From Larkinella sp051857545 (GTDB lineage: Bacteria > Bacteroidota > Bacteroidia > Cytophagales > Spirosomataceae), in assembly GCF_051857545.1 (NCBI RefSeq), contig NZ_JBPZHB010000011.1, positions 124,001 through 188,000 on the forward strand: 64,000 nt of DNA, given 5' to 3'. A model generated the notes under the pieces. That model ran no database searches and was not told the DNA's origin. It saw only the letters and a program-made list of their open reading frames with translations. Below, piece after piece: positions 25,527 through 33,779 of this stretch (the stretch's first letter is position 1; the number at the start of each line of letters is the position of its first letter). The position numbers were made by a program, and so were the translations under genes.

Positions 25527-27470
25527 ATGCGTTCCCTCCCGATCATCTTTGCCCTCTTTTTAACATTCACTGCTGGTATTCTGCGCGCTCAGCCGGGCGA
25601 AAAAACCACCCCTTGGCACAGCTTTGAAAAAGTAGAATTCAAGCTAAATGACGTACCGGCCCGGTACATCAAACCCCGAAAACCATTGCCCGGCAATCCG
25701 TGGGTCTGGCGCGCCCACTTCCCCGACTGGCACATCGAAATGGACAGCATGCTGCTGGAACGCGGTTTTCATATTGCCTATATCAACACCAACGACTTAT
25801 ACGGCAGCCCCAAAGCGATGATGATCTGGGATGCTTTTTACCAGCATCTGGTTTCGGAAAAAGGCTTTGCCCCGAAGGTAGCACTGGAGGGCGTCAGCCG
25901 GGGCGGTTTGTACGTCTACGGCTGGGCCAAACGGAATCCCGCCAAAGTGAGTTGCATCTATGCCGAAGCCCCCGTTTGTGATTTTAAGAGCTGGCCCGGC
26001 GGAAAAGGAAAAAGTAAGGGCGACGCCAAATCGTGGCAGCAACTGCTCGACGTCTACGGGTTTTCGGAACCACAGGCGCTGGCATTTGACGACAATCCGA
26101 TGGATCATCTGGAAGGCATGGCGGCTTATAAAATCCCCATTTTGCACGTCATCAGCCTGAACGACAAGCTGGTCCCCTCCGACGAAAACACGTTTCCGCT
26201 CGTGGAACGGTATCAGAAACTGGGTGGCCCGACCACGGTTTATGCCATGTCGAGGGGTGCGCAAACACTCGAAGGCCATCACTTCCCGATTGAACATCCC
26301 GAGTGGTGGGCCGATTTCATCACCCGGCATTCTGTTCCCGTTCAAAAACCGCTTTCCTCGTCGGCGTATGTCACCATCCGGGCTGGTTTGGCGAATGCCT
26401 ACCGGGTGATCACGGAGCAGAAAAAGGCCACGGTGGCGTTTCTGGGCGGTTCCATCACCCACAATCCCGGTTGGCGCGACAAGGTGAGCCGGTATTTGCA
26501 GGAGAAATTTCCGCAAACGGCATTCACCTTCATCAAAGCCGGGATTCCGTCGCTCGGGAGTTTGCCGCACTCGTTCCGCATCGAGCAGGATGTACTGAGC
26601 CAGGGCAAAGTCGATTTGTTGTTCGTGGAAGCCGCCGTCAACGACCGCACGAACGAAACCGATAGCCTGACGCAACTTCGCGCGCTGGAAGGCATTGTGC
26701 GGCACGCCCGAAAAAGCAATCCGGCCGTCGATGTCATTTTGATGGAATTTGCCGACCCCGACAAGTTCGGTGATTTCCGGCAGGGCAAAAAACCTGTGGA
26801 ACTCGCCAACCATGAGCGGGTAGCTGCCCACTACCAACTGCCTTCTATCGACCTGGCCCGGGAAGTGTACGACCGAATCGCAGCGAACGAGTTTTCGTGG
26901 GAATACGATTTCAAGGATCTGCACCCGTCGCCGTTCGGGCAGGAAGTGTATTTTCAAACCATGAAGTATTTGCTGAATACGGCTTTTCAAACCGCTTCAT
27001 CAGCTCCGGCCAACCCATTGCCCGTGGTGCCTCCGCTGGTTCGCGGCAGTTTTGATAATGGCCATTATGTCTCGATCAACGAAGCGTCGCTTCAAAACGG
27101 CTGGAAGCTGGTCGATAACTGGAAACCGGCGGATGGCGTTTCGACCCGCCCCGGTTTTGTCGACCGGCCCATGCTGGAAGCCACCACGCCGGGAGCCGCT
27201 CTTTCGCTCAACTTTACGGGAACTGCCGTTGGCATCGCCCTGATTTCGGGGCCGGATGCGGGGGAAGTGGAATACCGCATCGACAAAGGGCCGTACCAGA
27301 AAATGGACCTCCAGACCCAGTGGAGCCAGCAATTGCACCTGCCGTGGTACAAGCTTTTCGCCAGCAACCTACCCAATAAAAAGCACGTTTTGCAACTCCG
27401 CCTAGCGGCCACCCAAAACCCCAAAAGCAAAGGAACCGTCTGCCGGATTGTGTATTTTCTGGTGAATTAA
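25527..27470 (+). CDS. Fusion of alpha/beta-hydrolase and SGNH/GDSL hydrolase, secreted
   Basis: 647 residues from the ATG at 25527, which begins a signal peptide (MRSLPIIFALFLTF, cleavage near LRAQ). The first half (about 40-280) is an alpha/beta-hydrolase fold with nucleophile elbow GVSRGG (Ser124) and a late His in EGHHFPIEHPEWW. The second half (about 285-490) is an SGNH hydrolase with block I FLGGSITHN (Ser309), block III-like EAAVNDRTNE, and DLHPSPFG supplying Asp464 and His466. A final beta-rich domain (about 500-647) looks like a carbohydrate-binding or carbohydrate-esterase accessory domain. Two separate esterase centres on one chain fit stepwise removal of different acyl groups from a decorated glycan. 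That is inference. Confidence 0.85.
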   Translation: MRSLPIIFALFLTFTAGILRAQPGEKTTPWHSFEKVEFKLNDVPARYIKPRKPLPGNPWVWRAHFPDWHIEMDSMLLERGFHIAYINTNDLYGSPKAMMIWDAFYQHLVSEKGFAPKVALEGVSRGGLYVYGWAKRNPAKVSCIYAEAPVCDFKSWPGGKGKSKGDAKSWQQLLDVYGFSEPQALAFDDNPMDHLEGMAAYKIPILHVISLNDKLVPSDENTFPLVERYQKLGGPTTVYAMSRGAQTLEGHHFPIEHPEWWADFITRHSVPVQKPLSSSAYVTIRAGLANAYRVITEQKKATVAFLGGSITHNPGWRDKVSRYLQEKFPQTAFTFIKAGIPSLGSLPHSFRIEQDVLSQGKVDLLFVEAAVNDRTNETDSLTQLRALEGIVRHARKSNPAVDVILMEFADPDKFGDFRQGKKPVELANHERVAAHYQLPSIDLAREVYDRIAANEFSWEYDFKDLHPSPFGQEVYFQTMKYLLNTAFQTASSAPANPLPVVPPLVRGSFDNGHYVSINEASLQNGWKLVDNWKPADGVSTRPGFVDRPMLEATTPGAALSLNFTGTAVGIALISGPDAGEVEYRIDKGPYQKMDLQTQWSQQLHLPWYKLFASNLPNKKHVLQLRLAATQNPKSKGTVCRIVYFLVN

Positions 27471-27493
27471 GAACGCTGTCGAATTACGGAACG

Positions 27494-27530
27494 AAACCGG
27501 TCAGGTCTTGAAGACCTGACCGGTTTTTAG
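27494..27530. terminator. Bidirectional terminator between converging genes
   Basis: A 16-bp perfect inverted repeat (27494-27509 and 27511-27526, arms AAACCGGTCAGGTCTT and its complement) is followed by T-rich sequence. It lies between the hydrolase stop at 27470 and the lipoprotein stop at 27551. Confidence 0.9.
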
Positions 27531-27550
27531 CTTTTTTTAAGGGTGTTCAT

Positions 27551-28084
27551 TTACCACGATGTCGGCAGAAACGTACTGACGTTGCTGTCACCTTCCTGAA
27601 ACCGCACCACCAGATTCGGCTTGCCATTGCTGCCGGTTTTCAGTTCGTAATAGTACGTCTGCTTTTTCAGTTCCTCGCGATTCATTTTCCGGTTCACATT
27701 TTGCTTCGGAAAGCAGGAGTAAAAGCCCCGGTAATGGCCCTCCGTGGGGGTTGTCGTAAATGATCCGTCGGTTTCGCTGAAATCCACGCTTCCTTTTTCG
27801 AAGGTAAACGCTTCGGTTTTGCAACCCGAATAATCGCGGGTAGTCGCCACGAAATACTTCTCGTAGTTACCATCGGTTTTAAAGTCGAACACCACCGCCA
27901 GCTCAAAGGGTTTGCCTTGGTAGGAACCGTCGTAGGCCCAGAAGTCCCCCATGGCAAACGAGCCGTACATCCATTTCCCGGCGGCTTTGGTCGGTACATG
28001 CCCCCCTGGCAGGACGGTGTCCGTGTCTTTTTTGCAACTGCCCAGCAGGACCACCGTCAGCAACGTCATCACTAGTGTTTTCAT
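27551..28084 (-). CDS. Lipoprotein of unknown function
   Basis: 177 residues from the ATG at 28084, which begins a lipoprotein signal (MKTLVMTLLTVVLLGSC, Cys17 followed by KKD); the longer reading to 28144 adds an unrelated hydrophilic tail. The mature part opens with GKWMYGSFAMGDFWAYDG and continues with beta-strand text (FELAVVFDFKTDGNYEKYFV), suggesting a lipocalin-like barrel. Several aromatic residues and two Cys (SGCKTEAF and YSCFPKQ) are notable. No family is recognised with certainty. It is divergent from the oxidoreductase gene at 28285. Confidence 0.75.
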   Translation of the reverse strand: MKTLVMTLLTVVLLGSCKKDTDTVLPGGHVPTKAAGKWMYGSFAMGDFWAYDGSYQGKPFELAVVFDFKTDGNYEKYFVATTRDYSGCKTEAFTFEKGSVDFSETDGSFTTTPTEGHYRGFYSCFPKQNVNRKMNREELKKQTYYYELKTGSNGKPNLVVRFQEGDSNVSTFLPTSW

Positions 28085-28172
28085 TTGTTCAGTTTGATTT
28101 GTGTTTACTGGAATCGGCGTCAAAATTGGCGCGTCGTCGGGCATCGGCCAGTGGTCAGGCGGTTGAAACGGA

Positions 28173-28243
28173 AAAAGCCGCCCCTGAAGCGACCGAATGG
28201 GCGGCTTTTCGAAAACCGCCGATAGTAAATCCGGGGCGGTTTT
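28173..28243. promoter_or_regulatory. Two tandem terminator-like hairpins between divergent genes
   Basis: The first stem pairs 28173-28183 with 28199-28209 (AAAAGCCGCCC and complement). The second pairs 28212-28220 with 28235-28243 (AAAACCGCC and complement). Both have A/T runs at their bases, so either strand gives a U-run. They lie in the leader region of the oxidoreductase gene, where a terminator would not be expected. Confidence 0.55.
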
Positions 28244-28284
28244 GGCTTTCTACTTGGAAATCAAGCTCAATTTGCCAGACCCTC

Positions 28285-29622
28285 ATGGAAAAAGAACCTT
28301 TTAGTGCGTTATCCCGTCGAAAATTCATCGGACAGGCGTCCGCAGCCCTGTCGGCCTTCATGATCGTCCCCCGGTTTGTGCTGGGCGGTCGGCGGTCCGA
28401 CGGAACGGGCTACCGGGCACCAAGCGACATCATTACGCTGGGATTTATCGGAACCGGCAAGCAAAGCCGCGGTCTCTCCCGGAATTTTCTGGCCACCGGC
28501 GAAACCCGGATTCTGGCCAGTGCGGAAGTCTACAAAGCCAAACGCGATCTGTTTATCGAACAGGCCAAAGCCTATTACACCAGCGAAGACGGAAAGGCCA
28601 AAGTCAATGGCGCGTATTCGGAAATTCAGGCCTATAACGACTTCCGGCAACTCCTCGACCGCAAGGACATCGATGCCGTGGTCATTGCCTCTCCCGACCA
28701 CTGGCATGCGGTCATGGCCGTGAAAGCCGCCGAAGCCGGGAAAGATATTTACTGCGAAAAACCGCTCGCGCTGACCATCAAAGAAGGCCGGGCGATGGTG
28801 AACGCCACCCGCAAACACAAGCGGGTGTTTCAAACGGGCAGCATGCAACGGTCGTGGCCGGAGTTCCGGCAAACCGCCGAACTGATCCGCAACGGTTACA
28901 TCGGTGACATCAAAGGCATCAAGGTGAACGTGGGACCTCCGCCGAAACGGTATGATTTACCGGCTGAACCCATTCCGGAAGGACTGGACTGGGCCATGTG
29001 GCTGGGACCCAACGAACCGGTACCGTTCAATTCCGAACTGGCCCCACCCCTGTCGAAAGACGTGTTCCCCAACTGGCGGAATTACAAGGAGTTTGGTGGC
29101 GGTATGGTGACCGACTGGGGGGCGCACATGTTCGACATCGTCCAGTGGTCGCTGGACATGGACAACAGCGGCCCCGTGGAGGTGATTCCGCCCGATGGCA
29201 AGGAGCACAAATTCCTGACGTATCGCTACGACAACGGCATCACGATGACCCACGAGCCCTGGGAATGGAACAACGCCATTCAGTTTGTCGGCTCGGAAGG
29301 TACGTTAAACATTCAGCGCAAGAAGCTGGAAACCACCCCGGCTACGCTCAAAGACAAGGTGATCGGTCCGGACGAGAAACACGTTTACCACAGCGACAAC
29401 CATTACAAGGACTTCCTGACCGCCATGCGGAAGCGCAGCGAACCCATCTGCGACGTAGAAATTGGCCACCGCACGGCGTCGGTTTGCACCATCGGTAACA
29501 TTGCCTACCAGCTCAAACGTCCGCTGAAATGGGATCCGAAAAAGGAGAATTTCAAGAAAGACAAAGAAGCCAACGGCCTGTTGGAAAGGTCGTTGAAAAG
29601 CGAATGGGCGATTAAAGTCTAA
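28285..29622 (+). CDS. Gfo/Idh/MocA-family NAD(P)-dependent oxidoreductase, exported
   Basis: 445 residues from the ATG at 28285, chosen because it begins a twin-arginine-type leader (LSRRKFIGQASAALSAFMI), as many Bacteroidota members do. The Rossmann nucleotide-binding motif is IITLGFIGTGKQSRG near residue 50, and the catalytic region has YCEKPLALT, the EKP signature with its Lys. HWHAVMAVKAAEAGKDIYCE precedes it. The C-terminal half is the dimerising beta-sheet domain. Members oxidise or epimerise sugars and polyols or cleave glycosides through 3-keto intermediates. An exported member would act on glycans in the periplasm with tightly bound cofactor. Its place before the ThuA gene (also implicated in 3-keto sugar metabolism) supports that idea. 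Confidence 0.9.
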   Translation: MEKEPFSALSRRKFIGQASAALSAFMIVPRFVLGGRRSDGTGYRAPSDIITLGFIGTGKQSRGLSRNFLATGETRILASAEVYKAKRDLFIEQAKAYYTSEDGKAKVNGAYSEIQAYNDFRQLLDRKDIDAVVIASPDHWHAVMAVKAAEAGKDIYCEKPLALTIKEGRAMVNATRKHKRVFQTGSMQRSWPEFRQTAELIRNGYIGDIKGIKVNVGPPPKRYDLPAEPIPEGLDWAMWLGPNEPVPFNSELAPPLSKDVFPNWRNYKEFGGGMVTDWGAHMFDIVQWSLDMDNSGPVEVIPPDGKEHKFLTYRYDNGITMTHEPWEWNNAIQFVGSEGTLNIQRKKLETTPATLKDKVIGPDEKHVYHSDNHYKDFLTAMRKRSEPICDVEIGHRTASVCTIGNIAYQLKRPLKWDPKKENFKKDKEANGLLERSLKSEWAIKV

Positions 29623-30222
29623 CCGAAGGCCCGGCCTGAAACCGTTAAAATAGTTTCCACTATGTACGATTCTTGCTCCTGGCCCACGGTTCTTTTTTAT
29701 CAAGAAACAAGTGCTCTTTGGCATTCGATCGGTCATCCCTACGGGATTTTAAATGGATTTTGTTCACGTTTACCCCCGGTTCAAACCGGGGGCTACAACA
29801 TGAATCATCCCTACGGGATTTTAAACGGATCTTGTTCACGTCTACCCCCGGTTCAAACCGGGGGCTACAACATGAATCATCCCTACGGGATTTTAGACCC
29901 TTCTCTATTTCCCTCCGGTTTGAATCGGGGTGAAAAAGGAGTCATTCCTGTGAAATTTTAAACCCATCTCGTTCATCTCAACCTCCGGTTTTGACCGGGG
30001 TTACTACAGGGTTCATGTTTCCGGAATGATCAAATCCAACAATCCCGTAGGGATGAAGCGTTTTGTAGCGGTGGGTTTTAACCCGCCGAAAAAGATAAAG
30101 ATCGAAGGCAACCAATCCCGTAGGGATGAATCATTTTGTAGCCCTCATGCAGGGTCATTGCATTACCCCAAACGGTTAAAACCGTTTTGATGTGCTCAAC
30201 CGAATTTAATTTCCCGATAAAA
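29623..30222. repeat. Repeat-rich non-coding stretch with 72-bp tandem units
   Basis: No gene is supported here. Two 72-bp tandem units start at 29733 and 29805 and differ at about three positions. A third, decayed copy begins at 29877 and a fourth, weaker one near 29940. Each contains the palindrome CCCTACGGGAT neighbourhood (ATCCCTACGGGAT) and ACCCCCGGTTCAAACCGGGGG with CTACAACATGAA. Inverted copies (AATCCCGTAGGGATGAA) occur near 30043-30056 and 30113-30128. The block looks like an accumulation of REP-type elements. Confidence 0.8.
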
Positions 30223-33200
30223 ATGCCAATCTCTATCAAAACAAGTACCATCGGTGCCACGCTCCTGCTTATGGCGTCGGTTGCCGGGAGCTTTTACGGC
30301 TGCAAGACGCCCCAGAAGTCTACGTCACAGGTTCCGTCGTCAACCCCCGAACCCGTGGCGACGGCCCCAGCCTCCAAGCCGAAAGTGCCGCGCATTCTGG
30401 TTTTTTCGCGCACCAAAGGCTATTACCACGAGTCGATTCCGACCGGGATTGCGGCCATTCAAAAGCTGGGCCAGGAGAACGGTTTTCGGGTCGATACGAC
30501 CAAAAACGCCGACTACTTCGTGGAGGACAGCCTGAAACACTATACCGCCGTTGTGTTTCTGAGCACCACCGGCAACGTGCTGAACCCCGATCAGCAGGTG
30601 GCGTTTGAACGCTACATTCAGGCCGGGGGCAATTTCATGGGCATTCACGCGTCGGCGGATACGGAATACAACTGGCCGTGGTACAACAAACTCGCCGGGG
30701 CGTATTTCCTGCACCACCCCAAGCAGCAGAAAGTCGCCATCGACGTAATTGACAAAAACCACCCGTCGACCAGTTTTCTGCCCGACCGCTGGGAGCGCTT
30801 TGATGAATTGTACAGCTACCGGAACATCAATCCCGACATCAAAGTGCTGGCGAAACTGGACGAAACGACGTACGAAGGTGGTCGCAACGGCGACAATCAC
30901 CCGTTTGTCTGGTACCACGAATTTGACGGGGGCCGCGCGTTTTATACCGGCGGTGGGCATACGAACGAAAGCTACAGCGAGCCGCTGTTCCAGCAACATT
31001 TGCTCGGCGGCTTGAAATACGTGATCGGCGACAACAAGGACCTCGACTACTCGAAATCGTACGCGGTGAAAACGCCGGACGAAACCCGGTTTGTGAAAAC
31101 CGTGCTGTCCAACGACCTCAACGAACCGATGGAACTGGCCGTGGCACCGGATGGGCGGGTGTTTATGGCCGAACGGAAGGGCAAGTTTTATATGTATGAT
31201 CCCAAAACCAGAAGCACAAAACTGGTTTATGATTTTCCGGTAAAAGCCGTCGAGAAGTATCTGAACGGTTTGTTGGGCATGACCATCGACCCGAATTTTG
31301 CCAAAAACCACTACCTCTATTTCTTCTACACGATTCAGACCGGCGAGGAAACGAAGCAGCGCATCGGGCGGTTTGTGATGAACGACGACGGTACGCTGGA
31401 TCTTAAATCGGAGAAATCCATCATCGAATTTCCGATCGATCTGGAAGTGAGCGCGCACACCGGCGGGTCGATGGCGTGGGATAAACACGGCAATCTATTC
31501 ATTTCGACGGGCGATAACACTGTGCCATTTGAATCAAGCGGTTTTTCACCGACCGACTGGCAGGCCGGTCGGCTGACGTTCGATGCGGCCCGTTCGGCGG
31601 GAAATACCAACGATTTGCGCGGTAAAATTCTGCGGATTCACGTCGAGCCCGACGGTTCGTACACCATTCCCGAGGGCAACCTGTTCCCGAAAGGCATGGC
31701 GCAAACCCGGCCCGAAATCTACGTCATGGGTTGCCGGAATCCGTACCGGATTTCGGTCGACCCCGAAACGTCGATTGTGTACTGGGGTGAAATTGGCCCG
31801 GATTCCGGCACCGATGGGCCGCAGGGACCACGCGGGTACGACGAGTTCAACCAGGCGAAGAAAGCCGGGAATTACGGCTGGCCGTTTTTCGTTGGCGACA
31901 GCAAACCGTACAAAGCCTACGATTTTGCGACCAAAGCCGTGGGTGCTGAGTTCGATCCAAACGCGCCGGTCAACAATTCGCCCAACAACACCGGGTTGAA
32001 AAACCTGCCGCCCGTCACGAAGGCGATGGTCTGGTATCCCTACAACAAATCAACCGAATTTCCGGAACTGGGAACGGGCGGTCGGTGTGCGATGGGTGGC
32101 CCTGTTTACCACTTCGACGCCAACCTGCAATCCGATGTGAAACTGCCGCAGTATTACGACAAGGCGCTGTTCATGTACGACTGGATGCGGAACTGGGTGT
32201 ATGCCGTTCGGATAGACGACAACCAGAACTACAAACGCCTGGAAGCCTTCATGCCGGTGCGGGGCGATTTCCGCCGTCCGGTCGATCTGGAGATTGGGCC
32301 GAAAGGTGAGATGTACATGCTGGAATACGGTTCGGTGTATGGCATCGACAACGACGATGCGCGGCTGGTCAAGATCGAGTTCAACCCCGGAAACCGCACG
32401 CCCGTTGCGAAGGTGACGGCACGGGATACGATCGGGCTGGCTCCGTTCAAAGTGGCCTTCAACAGCCGCCAGAGTTACGACTTCGACGAGGATGATAAAC
32501 TGACCTACGAATGGAAATTTGAAGGCAATCAGGTGGCTTCGACCGAAGCCAATCCGACGTTTACGTTCCAGAAAAACGGCATTTACCCGGTAACGCTGAA
32601 AGTGACCGACCCATCGGGTCAAAGTTCGGTCGATACGCTGGAAATCAAAGTCGGAAACACGCTGCCGCAGGTGGCCATTGCGACCACCGACAACAGCACG
32701 TTCTTTTTCGCCGACCAGACGCCGTTCAAATACGCGGTCAATGTGAAGGACAACGAGGACAAGGTGATCGATAAGAAGAAAGTAAAAGTCGCCTTGAACT
32801 ACATTCCGAAAGTCGCCGGGAATGACCAGTTGGTGGGTCACCAGCAGATTACGAGCACGTTCAATCTGGGTAAAAACCTGATGCAGGCCAGCGATTGCAA
32901 GGCGTGTCACCAGATCAACGGCAAATCGGTCGGCCCGGCGTTCGTCGAAGTGTCGAAAAAATACCGGGGTGACAAGGGCGCAGCCACCCGGCTGGCCAAC
33001 AAGGTGATTACCGGTGGTGGTGGCGTCTGGGGCGAACACGCCATGAACGCCCACCCGCAGTTGTCGAAGGAAGACGCCACCGAAATCGTGAAATACGTGC
33101 TGGCGTTGGGGAACGAGCAACCGGACGTGACGCTGCCGCAGCAGGGCACGACGGTTTTGAAAGAGCACGTTGGCAAGGACCAGACGGGGCGCTACATTCT

Positions 33201-33642
33201 GTCGGCGTCGTATACCGACCAAGGCGGAGCCATCACACCCCTGACCAGCAGCGAGAGCCTGATTCTGCGCCCCGCCAAAGTGCAGGCCGGTGATGCCGAT
33301 GAGGTGTATAACATGAATCGTCAGCGCGGACGGCTGGGAGCTACTAAAAACAAAGCGTATTTCGTGCTGAAAGGCGTGGACCTGAAAGGCATCCAGAAGC
33401 TGACGTACCAGGTGGCCTCGAAAGACCACGAAGGCACGATTGAAGTGCATACTGGCTCGGCGAAAGGCCCGGTCATCAGCACGGTGGCGTATACGGCCAC
33501 GGGAGCCTGGAACAAAACCGCCGAGCTAAGCGCCCCGATTCAGGACCCCGGCAGCAAGCAGGATTTGTATTTCGTGTTTGTGAACGCGGACCCGAAAGCC
33601 GAGAATATCGGCGGGGTAAGTTGGGTTGAGTTTGGGAAGTAA
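30223..33642 (+). CDS. Multidomain ThuA/sugar dehydrogenase/PKD/cytochrome c/CBM lipoprotein
   Basis: 1139 residues from the ATG at 30223, chosen because a lipoprotein signal with Cys27 (GSFYGCKTP) follows. Domains in order: ThuA-like glutamine-amidotransferase fold at about 45-265 (FSRTKGYYHESIPTGIAAIQ); PQQ-type sugar dehydrogenase beta-propeller at about 285-715 (LGMTIDPNFAKN, AHTGGSMAWDKHGNLFISTG, GCRNPYRISVD); PKD domain at about 715-805 (YDFDEDDKLTYEWKF); cytochrome c with CKACH at 892-896; and a C-terminal CBM6-type beta-sandwich ending WVEFGK. It should be anchored in the periplasm or at the surface, oxidise a sugar, and pass electrons through its own heme. Confidence 0.9.
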   Translation: MPISIKTSTIGATLLLMASVAGSFYGCKTPQKSTSQVPSSTPEPVATAPASKPKVPRILVFSRTKGYYHESIPTGIAAIQKLGQENGFRVDTTKNADYFVEDSLKHYTAVVFLSTTGNVLNPDQQVAFERYIQAGGNFMGIHASADTEYNWPWYNKLAGAYFLHHPKQQKVAIDVIDKNHPSTSFLPDRWERFDELYSYRNINPDIKVLAKLDETTYEGGRNGDNHPFVWYHEFDGGRAFYTGGGHTNESYSEPLFQQHLLGGLKYVIGDNKDLDYSKSYAVKTPDETRFVKTVLSNDLNEPMELAVAPDGRVFMAERKGKFYMYDPKTRSTKLVYDFPVKAVEKYLNGLLGMTIDPNFAKNHYLYFFYTIQTGEETKQRIGRFVMNDDGTLDLKSEKSIIEFPIDLEVSAHTGGSMAWDKHGNLFISTGDNTVPFESSGFSPTDWQAGRLTFDAARSAGNTNDLRGKILRIHVEPDGSYTIPEGNLFPKGMAQTRPEIYVMGCRNPYRISVDPETSIVYWGEIGPDSGTDGPQGPRGYDEFNQAKKAGNYGWPFFVGDSKPYKAYDFATKAVGAEFDPNAPVNNSPNNTGLKNLPPVTKAMVWYPYNKSTEFPELGTGGRCAMGGPVYHFDANLQSDVKLPQYYDKALFMYDWMRNWVYAVRIDDNQNYKRLEAFMPVRGDFRRPVDLEIGPKGEMYMLEYGSVYGIDNDDARLVKIEFNPGNRTPVAKVTARDTIGLAPFKVAFNSRQSYDFDEDDKLTYEWKFEGNQVASTEANPTFTFQKNGIYPVTLKVTDPSGQSSVDTLEIKVGNTLPQVAIATTDNSTFFFADQTPFKYAVNVKDNEDKVIDKKKVKVALNYIPKVAGNDQLVGHQQITSTFNLGKNLMQASDCKACHQINGKSVGPAFVEVSKKYRGDKGAATRLANKVITGGGGVWGEHAMNAHPQLSKEDATEIVKYVLALGNEQPDVTLPQQGTTVLKEHVGKDQTGRYILSASYTDQGGAITPLTSSESLILRPAKVQAGDADEVYNMNRQRGRLGATKNKAYFVLKGVDLKGIQKLTYQVASKDHEGTIEVHTGSAKGPVISTVAYTATGAWNKTAELSAPIQDPGSKQDLYFVFVNADPKAENIGGVSWVEFGK

Positions 33643-33670
33643 GATTTTAGATACGGTTTTTAGTGAAGGG

Positions 33671-33708
33671 AGCCACCGTGGCTTTTTAGGAACTGCGGTG
33701 GCTTTTTG
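33671..33708 (+). terminator. Terminator after the ThuA gene
   Basis: AGCCACCG (33671-33678) pairs with CGGTGGCT (33696-33703), followed by five T. It ends the operon-like run that begins at the sigma factor and separates it from the AT-rich gene at 33780. Confidence 0.75.
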
Positions 33709-33779
33709 GTTTACCAGCAGCAAAACGCCAAAAATATTTCATGGAATATTTTATCTTTACTAAAAAATAACAAATTCTA

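Noticed and set aside
25797..26990. 397-codon open frame on the minus strand
   Set aside because: It overlaps the hydrolase fusion gene on the opposite strand and shows no domain.
29733..29948. Regular repeats that might be a CRISPR array
   Set aside because: The units are adjacent copies of 72 bp with no unique spacers, they decay quickly, and no cas gene is near.
32050..33450. 466-codon open frame on the minus strand
   Set aside because: It is antisense to the multidomain ThuA gene, whose domains are unmistakable, and its own composition is His/Val/Phe-rich in the manner of shadow frames.
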